Of a stretch of DNA of 64,000 bases, positions 35,635 to 44,419 are shown piece by piece. The stretch comes from Flavobacterium sp. AED (GTDB lineage Bacteria > Bacteroidota > Bacteroidia > Flavobacteriales > Flavobacteriaceae): positions 372,001 to 436,000 of the forward strand of contig NZ_JSYM01000002.1 in assembly GCF_000812945.1 (NCBI RefSeq), read 5' to 3'. The notes beneath the pieces are model-generated. The model was not told the DNA's origin. It was given only the letters and a program-made list of their open reading frames with translations, and made no database searches. The translations under genes were made by a program, and so were the position numbers. How positions within the stretch are numbered: the stretch's first letter is position 1; each line of letters begins with the position of its first letter.

Positions 35635-37935
35635 ATGAAAATTAAACTAATTATACTTCTCTTAGGCTTTTCACTTTTTGGCTACAGCCAAAAAAAGACA
35701 GCTAAAAAGACGGTTAAAATTAAACCCAAAACAGAATTTGTATCCGACTTAATGTCGAAAATGACTTTGGACGAAAAAATAGGGCAATTGAATTTGCCTA
35801 CTTCGGGTGATATTACCACTGGAGCTGCCAATAGTTCTAATGTAGCTAAAAATATTGAAGAAGGTAAAGTAGGTGGTTTATTCAATATAAAATCGGTTCA
35901 GAAAATTAAAGAAGTACAAAAGATTGCAGTCGAAAAAAGCCGATTGAAAATCCCATTACTTTTTGGAATGGATGTCATTCATGGCTATGAAACGACTTTT
36001 CCTATTCCGCTTGGTTTGTCTTGTACATGGGACATGAAACTGATTGAAAGGAGTGCTCAAATTGCAGCTCAGGAAGCCAGTGCCGATGGAATCAACTGGA
36101 CATTTTCTCCTATGGTTGATATTTCACGCGAACCGCGTTGGGGTAGAGTTTCTGAAGGTTCTGGTGAAGATCCATTTTTGGGAAGCCAAATTGCCAAAGC
36201 TATGGTTCATGGATACCAACAGGATGATTTGTCAAAAAACAATACCATTTTATCCTGTGTGAAACATTTTGCTTTGTACGGTGCGCCGGAAGCAGGACGC
36301 GATTATAACACGGTTGATATGAGCAGAATAAAAATGTATAATGATTATTTTCCTCCATACAAAGCGGCTGTTGATGCCGGTGTTGGATCGGTTATGGCAT
36401 CTTTCAACGAAATTGACGGAATTCCGGCAACTGGAAACAAATGGTTGATGACTGATGTGTTGAGAAAACAATGGGGTTTTAAAGGTTTTGTGGTTACTGA
36501 TTTTACAGGAATTCCCGAAATGATAGAACACGGTATGGGAGATTTACAAACGGTATCTGCGTTGGCTCTAAATGCCGGAGTTGAAATGGATATGGTAGGC
36601 GAAGGTTTTCTTACTACTTTGAAAAAATCATTGGATGAAAAAAAGGTAAGCATAGAACAAATCGACAATGCTGTTCGACTTATTTTGAATGCCAAATATG
36701 ATTTAGGATTGTTTCAAGATCCTTATAAATATTGTGATGAAAAACGAGCAAAAACAGAAATTTTTACAAGCAGTAATAGAGCTGAAGCTAGAAAAATTGC
36801 TGCTCAATCTTTGGTTTTACTTAAAAACCAAAACCAGTTGCTTCCTTTGAAAAAAACCGGAACTGTTGCCGTGATTGGACCATTGGCTGAGGCCAAAGAA
36901 AATATGGCAGGTACTTGGAGTGTTGCGACAAATATGCAAACGTCGATTTCATTAGCAACTGGAATTAAAGAAGTGGTTGGGAATACTACAAAAGTGCTTT
37001 ACGCTAAAGGAAGTAATCTGGATTATGATGCGGCTTTCGAAGAAAAAGCAACCATGTTTGGTAAAACCTTGCACCGAGATAATAGAACTAAGGAAGAATT
37101 ATTGGCAGAAGCGTTGAAAATTGCCAATCAATCCGATGTGATTATTGCAGCTCTTGGTGAATCTGCAGAAATGAGTGGAGAAAGCAGTAGCCGAACCAAT
37201 TTAGAAATTCCACAGGCTCAAAAAGATTTATTACAGGAATTATTAAAAACAGGAAAACCAGTGGTTTTGGTTTTATTTACAGGGCGGCCATTAGTTTTAG
37301 TTCAGGAAAATGCAACTGTTCCAGCGATATTGAATACATGGTTTGCAGGAAGTGAAGCAGGAAGTGCTATTGCGGATGTTTTGTTTGGAAATGAAAATCC
37401 TTCGGGAAAATTGACTGCTACTTTCCCTAGAAGTGTAGGGCAAGTGCCTATTTATTACAACCAAAAAAATACTGGAAGACCATTAGGGAACAAAGAAGGA
37501 AAGTTTGAAAAATTCAGATCTAATTACATCGACGAAAGAAATGAGCCTTTATTTCCTTTTGGTTTTGGATTGAGTTATACCACATTCGACTATTCGAACT
37601 TTAAAATTTCATCGGATAAAATGTATTTCAACGAAAAAGTAAACGTTACCGTTGATGTTACAAATACCGGAAATTATGATGGTAAGGAAGTAGTTCAATT
37701 GTACATAAGAGATTTAGTGGGGTCTGTTACAAGACCTATAAAAGAGTTGAAAGGATTTCAAAAAATCGCTGTTAAAAAAGGAGAAAAACAAACGGTAACT
37801 TTTGAAATTTCCGTTGAAGAGTTGAAATTTTATAATTCTGATTTACAGTTTATTGCTGAGCCAGGTGCGTTTCAAATTTTTGTTGGCACTGATTCTAATG
37901 CAGAGAAGAAAGTTAGTTTGGAGTTGATTAAATAA
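35635..37935 (+). CDS. Glycoside hydrolase family 3 beta-glucosidase, secreted (PUL 2)
   Basis: 766 residues with full GH3 architecture: signal peptide (ends FGYSQ), N-terminal TIM barrel (MTLDEKIGQLNLP; KHFALYG), nucleophile D289 in VVTDFTGIPEMIEHG, C-terminal alpha/beta domain with a candidate acid/base in ESAEMSGESSSR, FPFGFGLSYTTF, and a fibronectin-III-like domain (about 660-766). BglX-like. In B. thetaiotaomicron a GH3 acting on beta-1,2-gluco-oligosaccharides is known, so a sophorose-releasing or exo role after the GH144-like enzyme is likely here. Confidence 0.92.
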   Translation: MKIKLIILLLGFSLFGYSQKKTAKKTVKIKPKTEFVSDLMSKMTLDEKIGQLNLPTSGDITTGAANSSNVAKNIEEGKVGGLFNIKSVQKIKEVQKIAVEKSRLKIPLLFGMDVIHGYETTFPIPLGLSCTWDMKLIERSAQIAAQEASADGINWTFSPMVDISREPRWGRVSEGSGEDPFLGSQIAKAMVHGYQQDDLSKNNTILSCVKHFALYGAPEAGRDYNTVDMSRIKMYNDYFPPYKAAVDAGVGSVMASFNEIDGIPATGNKWLMTDVLRKQWGFKGFVVTDFTGIPEMIEHGMGDLQTVSALALNAGVEMDMVGEGFLTTLKKSLDEKKVSIEQIDNAVRLILNAKYDLGLFQDPYKYCDEKRAKTEIFTSSNRAEARKIAAQSLVLLKNQNQLLPLKKTGTVAVIGPLAEAKENMAGTWSVATNMQTSISLATGIKEVVGNTTKVLYAKGSNLDYDAAFEEKATMFGKTLHRDNRTKEELLAEALKIANQSDVIIAALGESAEMSGESSSRTNLEIPQAQKDLLQELLKTGKPVVLVLFTGRPLVLVQENATVPAILNTWFAGSEAGSAIADVLFGNENPSGKLTATFPRSVGQVPIYYNQKNTGRPLGNKEGKFEKFRSNYIDERNEPLFPFGFGLSYTTFDYSNFKISSDKMYFNEKVNVTVDVTNTGNYDGKEVVQLYIRDLVGSVTRPIKELKGFQKIAVKKGEKQTVTFEISVEELKFYNSDLQFIAEPGAFQIFVGTDSNAEKKVSLELIK

Positions 37936-37959
37936 ATTTGGTTTGTTTATTTAGTGACG

Positions 37960-37991
37960 ACCCTTCGGTATTTATATCGAAGGGTTTTTTT
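37960..37991 (+). terminator. Rho-independent terminator after PUL 2
   Basis: Stem ACCCTTCG / CGAAGGGT followed by seven T, 24 bp after the GH3 stop. Confidence 0.88.
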
Positions 37992-38075
37992 ATAAAAAAA
38001 GTGCGCATATTAAAAGCAACACGATGAGGAACGGATATTTTATTGGTCTCAAATTTATGCACTTTAGCTTCTAAA

Positions 38076-38149
38076 AAATATTAGCCACGAATTTCACGAA
38101 TTTCCACTAATTAATTTGTGCTAATTGGTGAAATTCGTAGCTAATATTT
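38076..38149. repeat. Nested palindromic repeat, family A, copy 4
   Basis: 22-bp inverted arms (38076-38097 and 38128-38149) match at 21 of 22 bases; the core is ATTAGCCACGAATTTCAC. The centre is short (30 bp). Confidence 0.8.
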
Positions 38150-38224
38150 GGTTTGTAACCGTGAATACTTTAAGTCTGCCTACCAAATCTATAGACTTTT
38201 AGTCATAATGGTTTATTTAATTTT

Positions 38225-38374
38225 ATGACTGTCCTTAATTCGTACCAAGTCTTTTTTTTAGCCACAGATTTCACTGATTCACACAGATTTTATAAGCATT
38301 ATTAAAGGAATCTGTGAAAATCTTTTTAATCTGTGGCTTATTTTATCGCTTTGGTACTAGTCACGGACAGTCAT
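38225..38374. repeat. Nested palindromic repeat, family A, copy 5 (outer and inner arms)
   Basis: Outer arms 38225-38248 and 38351-38374 match at 20 of 24 bases (start ATGACTGTCC, end GTACCAA). The inner arms AGCCACAGATT (38260-38270) / AATCTGTGGCT (38328-38338) are perfect. The right outer arm, read on the minus strand, matches the left outer end at 6048, which ties the copies together. Confidence 0.8.
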
Positions 38375-38518
38375 ATTTAATTTTATCAATTTTTTTTAAA
38401 AAATAGGGAGGTTTTTTTTTGAATGTAGCATCAAATATTCGTTAAGAATTACGAAATTGCCATTAATATTAGAACCTAAATTATTAAGTACTATTTCAAA
38501 CAATCACCATATTAAATT

Positions 38519-39910
38519 ATGAAAAAATCAATTTTATCTGTTATACTATTCCTTAGCGGAATTGTTCTTTTTGCACAAACTAAAGATGAACAAACGCTAA
38601 AAGAAATTTACAAATCATCATTAACCAACTCAAAATGTTATTCTTGGCTGGACTATTTATCCAATAAAATAGGTTCTCGTTTATCAGGTTCAGCCAGCGC
38701 TGAAAAAGCGGTTCAGTATACCAAAGCACAATTAGAAACACTAGGGTTGGATCGTGTTTATCTTCAAGAAGTGATGGTGCCAAAATGGGTTCGTGGCGAA
38801 AAAGAAACTGCTTACATTCAAGACAATAAAACTAAAATAAATGTGCCTATTTGTGCTTTAGGAGGTTCTGTTGCTACCTCCAAAAATGGACTTACTGCTG
38901 AAGTAATTGAAGTGCATAGCATCAAAGAATTAGAAGCCTTAGGAAATAAAATTAAAGGGAAAATAGTTTTTTTCAACCGACCGATGGAGGATGCACAAAT
39001 AGAAGCTTTCAATGCTTATAGTGGTTGTGTAGATCAAAGATATGCGGGAGCTATGGAGGCTTCAAAATTTGGTGCCTTGGGTACGATTGTACGATCTATG
39101 AATCTTCGATTGGATGATTTTCCTCATACAGGAGCACAAAGTTATGGTGATATTTCAAAATCACAATACATTCCATCAGCTGCTATTAGTACAAACGGTG
39201 CGGAATTATTGAGCAAAAAATTGAAAAATAACCCAAAATTAAAATTCTATTTTAAACAATCTTGTAAGCAAATGGATGATGTTTTATCCTACAATGTCAT
39301 AGGAGAAATAAAAGGAAGTGAGCATCCTGAAAACATTATGGTTGTTGGCGGACATCTTGATTCTTGGGATTTAGCCGATGGTTCCCATGATGATGGTGCA
39401 GGGGTGGTTCAAAGTATGGAAGTGGTAAATATCTTTAAAAACTTGGGTTATAAACCAAAAAACACCATTCGTGTTGTACTTTTTATGAATGAAGAAAACG
39501 GTGGTAAAGGTGGAAAAAAATATGAAGAATTGGCTCAAGCAAATAATGAAAATCACATTTTTGCTTTGGAAAGCGACTCAGGCGGATTCAGTCCTAGAGG
39601 TTTTTCTTTAGAAAGTGATGATGCTAATTTTAATAAAATTCTAGGATGGAAAAACCTTTTTGAGCCGTATTTGATCCATAGTTTTGTAAAAGGACATGCT
39701 GGTTCAGATATTGGACCATTGACTTCTAAAACGCTTGTAAAAGCAGGTTTAAAACCAGATTCACAACGTTACTTTGATTATCACCATGCATTAAATGACA
39801 CATTTGATGCTGTCAATAAAAGAGAACTAGAATTAGGAGCTGCAACAATGGCTTCATTAATGTATTTGATAGATCAGAATGGGACTCAAGCAAGTAAGGA
39901 AGTGCAATAG
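38519..39910 (+). CDS. M28-family zinc aminopeptidase/carboxypeptidase Q-like, secreted
   Basis: 463 residues. Signal peptide MKKSILSVILFLSGIVLFAQ; an M28 N-terminal segment interrupted by a PA domain (about 115-240, IKGKIVFFNRPM); then the metal site GGHLDSWDLADGSHDDGAGV (His, Asp), FMNEENGGKGG (Glu pair), ESDSGGFSP and the C-terminal metal His in YFDYHHALNDT. Exopeptidase acting in the periplasm or outside. Monocistronic. Confidence 0.9.
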   Translation: MKKSILSVILFLSGIVLFAQTKDEQTLKEIYKSSLTNSKCYSWLDYLSNKIGSRLSGSASAEKAVQYTKAQLETLGLDRVYLQEVMVPKWVRGEKETAYIQDNKTKINVPICALGGSVATSKNGLTAEVIEVHSIKELEALGNKIKGKIVFFNRPMEDAQIEAFNAYSGCVDQRYAGAMEASKFGALGTIVRSMNLRLDDFPHTGAQSYGDISKSQYIPSAAISTNGAELLSKKLKNNPKLKFYFKQSCKQMDDVLSYNVIGEIKGSEHPENIMVVGGHLDSWDLADGSHDDGAGVVQSMEVVNIFKNLGYKPKNTIRVVLFMNEENGGKGGKKYEELAQANNENHIFALESDSGGFSPRGFSLESDDANFNKILGWKNLFEPYLIHSFVKGHAGSDIGPLTSKTLVKAGLKPDSQRYFDYHHALNDTFDAVNKRELELGAATMASLMYLIDQNGTQASKEVQ

Positions 39911-39952
39911 ATTTTAAAAAAAATGTTTCCTGACTTTAATAAAAACATAAAA

Positions 39953-39984
39953 AAAACTACAAGTTATACGCTTGTAGTTTTTTT
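39953..39984. terminator. Bidirectional terminator between M28 peptidase and SRPBCC gene
   Basis: Stem AAAACTACAAG / CTTGTAGTTTT with loop TTATACG, T run on the plus side and A run upstream (T run on the minus strand), between convergent genes. Confidence 0.85.
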
Positions 39985-40015
39985 GTTTTGAATGCAAAGT
40001 CAAATTATTTTAATT

Positions 40016-40510
40016 CTAACTATTATTAATCATTTTTTTTAGTTCAGGGTTTTTATTTCTTAAATCAAGTCCTCCTTCATACACAGATTTTAGGTTTACC
40101 AGAAAAAATGACCAACCGGAGTCACATCCAAGCCTGATATTCACCTTTGAACTATCATCCGTCGGAATGTTTTTCTGGGTTAGTTCAACTATAATGTAAT
40201 TGTCTTGAGTTGAAAGCTTAATATCAACCAAACAGTCTCCCGCAAATGAAAATTGAATAAAATCGAGTCCATTTGAGTCCGTTATAATTCCTTTTTCGAC
40301 TACATCATATAAATACCAACTCCATTCATAGGAACCTTTTTCAATACTTGTGTTTCTGTCCATGAGGTTTTTGCCGGCATCGAAATAAGTAGCATTTCTT
40401 AAAAACCATTTTTCGATTTCTACAGCTTTAGTCCAAGCAGCATACATCTCTGCAAGAGTTGATTTTACCGCAATTCGTCTAGTAAATGTTGTCCAGTCAA
40501 AGTTGTTCAT
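40016..40510 (-). CDS. SRPBCC (AHSA1-like) domain protein
   Basis: 164 residues starting MNNFDWTTFTRRIAVKSTLA, with AAWTKAVEIEKWFLRNATY and the late GCDSGWSFFLVNLKSVYEGG, typical of START-like AHSA1 proteins that bind small hydrophobic ligands or act as stress proteins. No signal peptide, so cytosolic. It lies 70 bp downstream of the histidine kinase gene on the same strand; functional coupling is unproven. Confidence 0.75.
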   Translation of the reverse strand: MNNFDWTTFTRRIAVKSTLAEMYAAWTKAVEIEKWFLRNATYFDAGKNLMDRNTSIEKGSYEWSWYLYDVVEKGIITDSNGLDFIQFSFAGDCLVDIKLSTQDNYIIVELTQKNIPTDDSSKVNIRLGCDSGWSFFLVNLKSVYEGGLDLRNKNPELKKMINNS

Positions 40511-40580
40511 GTCTTTCAGGAGTTTAGTTAATTATGCTTTCATGATTACCTATATTTGAGTATAAAGATGGCTGTTAAAT

Positions 40581-41672
40581 TCAATCTTTAAAAAAAATCG
40601 TGAATTTTACACCTTCATTAATTTTACTTTCTACTTCAATACGACCTCCTAAATTAGTGATGTGATTATAAATTAGGTAAAGTCCGATGCCATTACTATC
40701 AATATGATCGTGGAATTTTTGATGCAGTCCAAAAATTTTATCTTTAACTTTTTCCATATCAAAACCCAATCCGTTATCAGAATAAATTAATTGACTGATA
40801 CCGTTTACTTTTTTAGAAACAATAGAAATAGAAGGTAAGGTGTCCGGTTTCGAGTATTTTATTGAATTGGTAATTAAGTTTAAAAATATACTTTTCAGGT
40901 ATTCTTTATTAAAATTAATTTCAGCAAGATCTGAAAAGTCAATGTTAATTATGATTTTTGAATTTTCTATTAAAGATTTTATAGAAAGTAGCACTTCATT
41001 TAAATTTTTATTCAAACCTAATTCTTCAATGGGAGCATTTAACTCATCTTTATGAATTAATTCATCTACTGATTTTTTTAAAGTTTGCCTTAAACTCTCA
41101 GTTGCAGTTTTTAAAATAGTTATAAATTCAAGTGTTTCCTCGTCATTAATCTTTGAAAGGTCAATGAGATCAAATACGGACAGCAAATTATTTACAGGTG
41201 ACTTTAAGTCATGCGAAGTTGTATACGATAAATGCTTAAGGTCTTTGTTAATTTTTGTCAGATTTGCAAGAAGTAAGTTTCGTTCTTCTTCAATTCTTTT
41301 TTTATGAGTAATGTTTTTTGCAATAGCATAAACTAGTTTTTCCTCTTCAACGGGCATTGATGTCCAAGATAACCAAACAACTTCTCCGCATTTAGTTAAA
41401 TACCGATTTTCAAAATTTAAAAGAGGCTTGTTTTTATATACTTGTTCTCTTGTTTCTATAGTAATTTTAAGGTCTGGTGCATAAACAAAACTACTTATGG
41501 GGTTAGCATACAATTCCTCATCTGAATAGCCTAATAATTTTGAAACAGCGGGATTTATTCGCTTGAAATAGCCATCAAATCCTGCAATACAAATAAAATC
41601 AGCTGAGATATTAAAAAAATTATCAAAGTGATAGATTCCACCTGAATCAGGATTTCTTTTTTTTATAGTCAT
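40581..41672 (-). CDS. PAS-domain sensor histidine kinase
   Basis: 363 residues, no membrane helix, so probably cytosolic. PAS domain at about 18-130 (FDGYFKRINPAVSKLLGYSD), then dimerisation/phosphoacceptor His in LSYTTSHDLKSPVNNLLSVF, and the ATPase domain with N box NLITNSIKYSKPD, G1 YSDNGLGFDMEKVK and G2 NGIGLYLIYNHITNLGGRIE. No receiver domain and no response regulator gene next to it, so an orphan kinase. Confidence 0.93.
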   Translation of the reverse strand: MTIKKRNPDSGGIYHFDNFFNISADFICIAGFDGYFKRINPAVSKLLGYSDEELYANPISSFVYAPDLKITIETREQVYKNKPLLNFENRYLTKCGEVVWLSWTSMPVEEEKLVYAIAKNITHKKRIEEERNLLLANLTKINKDLKHLSYTTSHDLKSPVNNLLSVFDLIDLSKINDEETLEFITILKTATESLRQTLKKSVDELIHKDELNAPIEELGLNKNLNEVLLSIKSLIENSKIIINIDFSDLAEINFNKEYLKSIFLNLITNSIKYSKPDTLPSISIVSKKVNGISQLIYSDNGLGFDMEKVKDKIFGLHQKFHDHIDSNGIGLYLIYNHITNLGGRIEVESKINEGVKFTIFFKD

Positions 41673-41866
41673 GGAGTGTAAAAGTTGTTTTTATTCAGGG
41701 TTTAGATAAATACAAATTTTATGAATTGTTTAATTCTGTTATTTTAGAAGAAAACATAATATCCAAATTTAGCTAATAATTATTTATAATAAAAGCAATG
41801 GTATGAACAAATTTGTAATTAAAATAAAACGTATTACCTTAATTAAAATAAAAAAAGTGTCAAACA

Positions 41867-41900
41867 AAACGAGGCTGTCATTTTACTGACAGCCTCGTTT
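41867..41900 (-). terminator. Strong terminator after kdsA-OMP operon
   Basis: Perfect 14-bp stem AAACGAGGCTGTCA / TGACAGCCTCGTTT with loop TTTTAC, 19 bp beyond the stop of the minus-strand gene at 41920. Confidence 0.88.
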
Positions 41901-41919
41901 ATTATTATTTATGCACTAT

Positions 41920-42780
41920 TTATATTTTGAATATTCCTCCAAAAGCAATTATTCTTTGGAAAAAGAAAAAATCTTGAAAAGCACTATCTTCCGTACTTTG
42001 AGTAGTCCTGATATCCTGCATATTAATATAACCTCCTTTTAATTCCCCTTGAACATAAAAATGTTTTAGGAAAGTGACATTTAAACCTGCTTTCAAAGAA
42101 GTTCCATAACCAGATACGTGAAAGTCATCATGACGCGGTTTACCTAAAAGAGTCGTATTTGTTTTTGGATATAATAATCCAACTCCAACACCTTCAGTTA
42201 AGTTGATTTGAATTTTATCAGTATTCCCAATTTTGAATAAAGAAGAAATATCATCATGTCTTGAAAACTCGGTGTTTACATAGTTTAATCCATCAGTATG
42301 CTCATACATCAGAAATTTTTCTGTCATAACACTCGGAGTATTGTTGTAAGTCCCATTGTAATCTGATCCAGAATCTGTCAAAGGAAGGTTGATTGTCCCT
42401 GTCATATTAACTGTTTGATCCTGCGTCATAACATACTTCATGTGATCCCATCCTACAGCAATACTGTAATGGTCGTTTATGAAATACCCCATTCTGAAAT
42501 TAGTTTGAGGGATAGTCATTCTCGCAGGGTTTATATAATCAACATGCCAGCCTTTTGGTTTGTCATGAGCGACCATATTATCAAGAGTAAAATTATAATC
42601 TTTTCCTCTAAATGTAACATCAGATTTGGTGTAACTATCTCTGTTTCCACCCCAAGAAATAAAAAACTTGCCTTTGTTGTGGGCTGTATATTTATCTTGT
42701 ATTTTAATTTGTTCTTGCGCAAAAGTGTTTTTTGAAAAACACATAATTAAGAATGCGGAATATAAAATTATATTTTTCAA
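41920..42780 (-). CDS. Putative outer-membrane beta-barrel protein of unknown function
   Basis: 286 residues with a cleavable signal peptide (MKNIILYSAFLIMCFSKNTFAQ) and alternating aromatic/polar strands ending in FQDFFFFQRIIAFGGIFKI, an outer-membrane barrel C-terminus ending in a hydrophobic residue. I do not recognise a named family. It starts 16 bp after kdsA on the same strand, so it is co-transcribed with a lipopolysaccharide-core gene; an envelope role is plausible. Confidence 0.75.
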   Translation of the reverse strand: MKNIILYSAFLIMCFSKNTFAQEQIKIQDKYTAHNKGKFFISWGGNRDSYTKSDVTFRGKDYNFTLDNMVAHDKPKGWHVDYINPARMTIPQTNFRMGYFINDHYSIAVGWDHMKYVMTQDQTVNMTGTINLPLTDSGSDYNGTYNNTPSVMTEKFLMYEHTDGLNYVNTEFSRHDDISSLFKIGNTDKIQINLTEGVGVGLLYPKTNTTLLGKPRHDDFHVSGYGTSLKAGLNVTFLKHFYVQGELKGGYINMQDIRTTQSTEDSAFQDFFFFQRIIAFGGIFKI

Positions 42781-42796
42781 TGAATTTGAATTGAAA

Positions 42797-43615
42797 TTAA
42801 AACTGATTTATTGTTTTTCTGATTGCGACTAATTTAGTCATCAGACCTTCAAAATAATCTAAATGCAACATGTTGGCTCCATCGCTTTTAGCATTAGCAG
42901 GGTCAAAATGAGTTTCTATGAAAATTCCATCTACACCTACAGCAATTCCTGCTTTGGCAACAGTTTCAATCATATCAGGTCTTCCGCCTGTTACTCCAGC
43001 CGTTTGGTTGGGTTGTTGTAGCGAATGCGTAACATCAAGAACTGTGGTTGCATAGTTTTGCATTGTAGGAATTCCTCTAAAATCCACAATCATGTCTTGA
43101 TAGCCAAACATAGTTCCACGATCCGTAACCATTACGTTTTGATTGTTGCAATCCAAAACCTTTTGCACAGCATGTTTCATGCTTTCAGGACTCATAAATT
43201 GTCCTTTTTTCAAGTTTACAACCTTTCCGGTATTAGCAGCAGCCACGACTAAATCAGTTTGACGAACTAGAAAAGCAGGTATTTGCAATACATCCACATA
43301 TTGTGCAGCCATTTCAGCATCTTCATTGGTGTGAATATCTGTTACTGTAGGAACACCAAAAGTTTCCGAAACTTTTCTAAGGATTTTTAATGCTTTTTCG
43401 TCTCCAATGCCAGAAAAACTGTCAATTCTGGAACGATTGGCTTTCTTGAAAGAACCTTTAAAAACAAATGGAATTTCTAGTTTATCTGTGATGCCAACTA
43501 GTTTTTCGGCAATACGCATTGCCATTTCTTCACCTTCAATAGCACAAGGACCAGCAAGAAGAAAAAAGTTGCCACTATCAGTATATTTGATCAGTGGGAT
43601 ATGTTGTATGTTCAT
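42797..43615 (-). CDS. kdsA: 3-deoxy-8-phosphooctulonate (KDO-8-P) synthase
   Basis: Condenses arabinose 5-phosphate with PEP in the synthesis of KDO for lipopolysaccharide. 272 residues with LAGPCAIEGEEMAM, FKGSFKKANRSRIDSFSGIG, PTVTDIHT, and LDVTHSLQQPN; normal length. A TATCTTTG promoter box lies 23 bp upstream (43638-43645). The partner enzyme genes (kdsB, kdsC, kdsD) are not in the window. Confidence 0.96.
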   Translation of the reverse strand: MNIQHIPLIKYTDSGNFFLLAGPCAIEGEEMAMRIAEKLVGITDKLEIPFVFKGSFKKANRSRIDSFSGIGDEKALKILRKVSETFGVPTVTDIHTNEDAEMAAQYVDVLQIPAFLVRQTDLVVAAANTGKVVNLKKGQFMSPESMKHAVQKVLDCNNQNVMVTDRGTMFGYQDMIVDFRGIPTMQNYATTVLDVTHSLQQPNQTAGVTGGRPDMIETVAKAGIAVGVDGIFIETHFDPANAKSDGANMLHLDYFEGLMTKLVAIRKTINQF

Positions 43616-43637
43616 AAAAATTTATTTTTTGAAAGTG

Positions 43638-43645
43638 CAAAGATA
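43638..43645 (-). promoter_or_regulatory. Predicted -7 box of kdsA
   Basis: TATCTTTG on the minus strand, 23 bp before the kdsA start. Confidence 0.5.
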
Positions 43646-43675
43646 ATTAGAAATAATGAGTTAGTATTTTTTTGA

Positions 43676-43757
43676 AGCTATTTCCTGCTATCCGTTATAA
43701 TCTTTTCTTTTTTGAAAGAAAAAAAGAAAAGGATTTTCACTGTTATCAGGGCTAGGG
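43676..43757. repeat. Palindromic repeat, family B, copy 1
   Basis: Left end AGCTATTTCCTG (43676-43687), central hairpin AATCTTTTCTTTTTT (43699-43713) / 43719-43735, and a right end GGATTTTCACTG...GGGCTAGG. The last 26 bases (43731-43756) match 59000-59025 at 24 of 26 positions, and the left 12 bases are identical to 58943-58954. Confidence 0.75.
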
Positions 43758-43771
43758 CAGTCGTGTTTTAT

Positions 43772-44224
43772 TTAATTCTTTTTTAAACTAAGACCAACGG
43801 GTACCATTAAAATTCCTTTTTCGTAAATATTCAAATAGAGTTTTATAGGTTTCTTTTGCCCATCCCATTTTAGTTCATATACATCCAGAAAACCAGCTCC
43901 TAAATCTGTCTTTTTTGTTGGAAACGGGCAACAACTCTCCAATTTTGAGTAAGTGATTTTTTCTCCTTTTGGTCCTGTCAAAGCATTTAAAAAACGCTCC
44001 TGATTAATTGTTTCGTTTGCTGTGTTTCTGTAAAAAATGTTGATTGGATAATCTTGATCGTAACCATATTTTTTGTCTTTGCTGTAGGCTGTTATTACAA
44101 AAGTATTTTCTTTTGTAAGTGTTAGTGCAGGTGCATTGTCATCTACGTTTTTCAAGGTAGATTTTGTACTTACACAAGAGGCACTAAGTAGTAATAAAAC
44201 GACAAAAGGAATTATTTTTTTCAT
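43772..44224 (-). CDS. Small lipoprotein of unknown function
   Basis: 150 residues. Lipobox LLLLSASCVSTK; the mature part contains YSKDKKYGYDQDYPINIFYR, a conserved-looking LESCCPFPTKKTDLGAGFLDVYEL, and YLNIYEKGILMVPVGLSL. I do not recognise a defined domain. Lies upstream of kdsA on the same strand but separated by 156 bp holding a family B repeat; own promoter box at 44290-44297. Confidence 0.75.
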   Translation of the reverse strand: MKKIIPFVVLLLLSASCVSTKSTLKNVDDNAPALTLTKENTFVITAYSKDKKYGYDQDYPINIFYRNTANETINQERFLNALTGPKGEKITYSKLESCCPFPTKKTDLGAGFLDVYELKWDGQKKPIKLYLNIYEKGILMVPVGLSLKKN

Positions 44225-44289
44225 ATTTTCAATTGATTTTTTGGTAATGATTATAGCAATTATAATACCATTGCCCGCTTAAAGAGGTA

Positions 44290-44297
44290 CAAATATA
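44290..44297 (-). promoter_or_regulatory. Predicted -7 box of the small lipoprotein gene
   Basis: TATATTTG on the minus strand, 66 bp upstream of the start at 44224. Confidence 0.45.
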
Positions 44298-44395
44298 AAC
44301 AGAACTTTAAAGCCTATTACATTAACAAATATTAATTTATTGTGCAGTTTTTTACTATTGTAACTTTTCTCACATAGAATAAATAATTTGCTTTA

Positions 44396-44403
44396 TATAT
44401 TTG
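44396..44403 (+). promoter_or_regulatory. Predicted -7 box of the YeeE/YedE pair
   Basis: TATATTTG, 16 bp upstream of the first start codon (44420). Confidence 0.5.
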
Positions 44404-44419
44404 CATAAAATTTACAAAT

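Larger units (their letters stand above)
37936..38518. other. Gene-free intergenic region with two palindromic repeats
   Basis: 583 bp without a credible gene. It contains the terminator of PUL 2 (37960-37991) and two copies of family A repeats (38076-38149 and 38225-38374). The last 140 bp before the M28 peptidase gene are AT-rich with no clear promoter box. Confidence 0.8.

Noticed and set aside
36250..36695. Long reading frames on the minus strand within the GH3 gene, and similar ones in other genes
   Set aside because: They are antisense shadows of well-supported genes, with no family motifs and no start context.
40540..40555. TATATTTG box on the plus strand between the SRPBCC and histidine kinase genes
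   Set aside because: No plus-strand gene follows; probably a chance match in AT-rich DNA.
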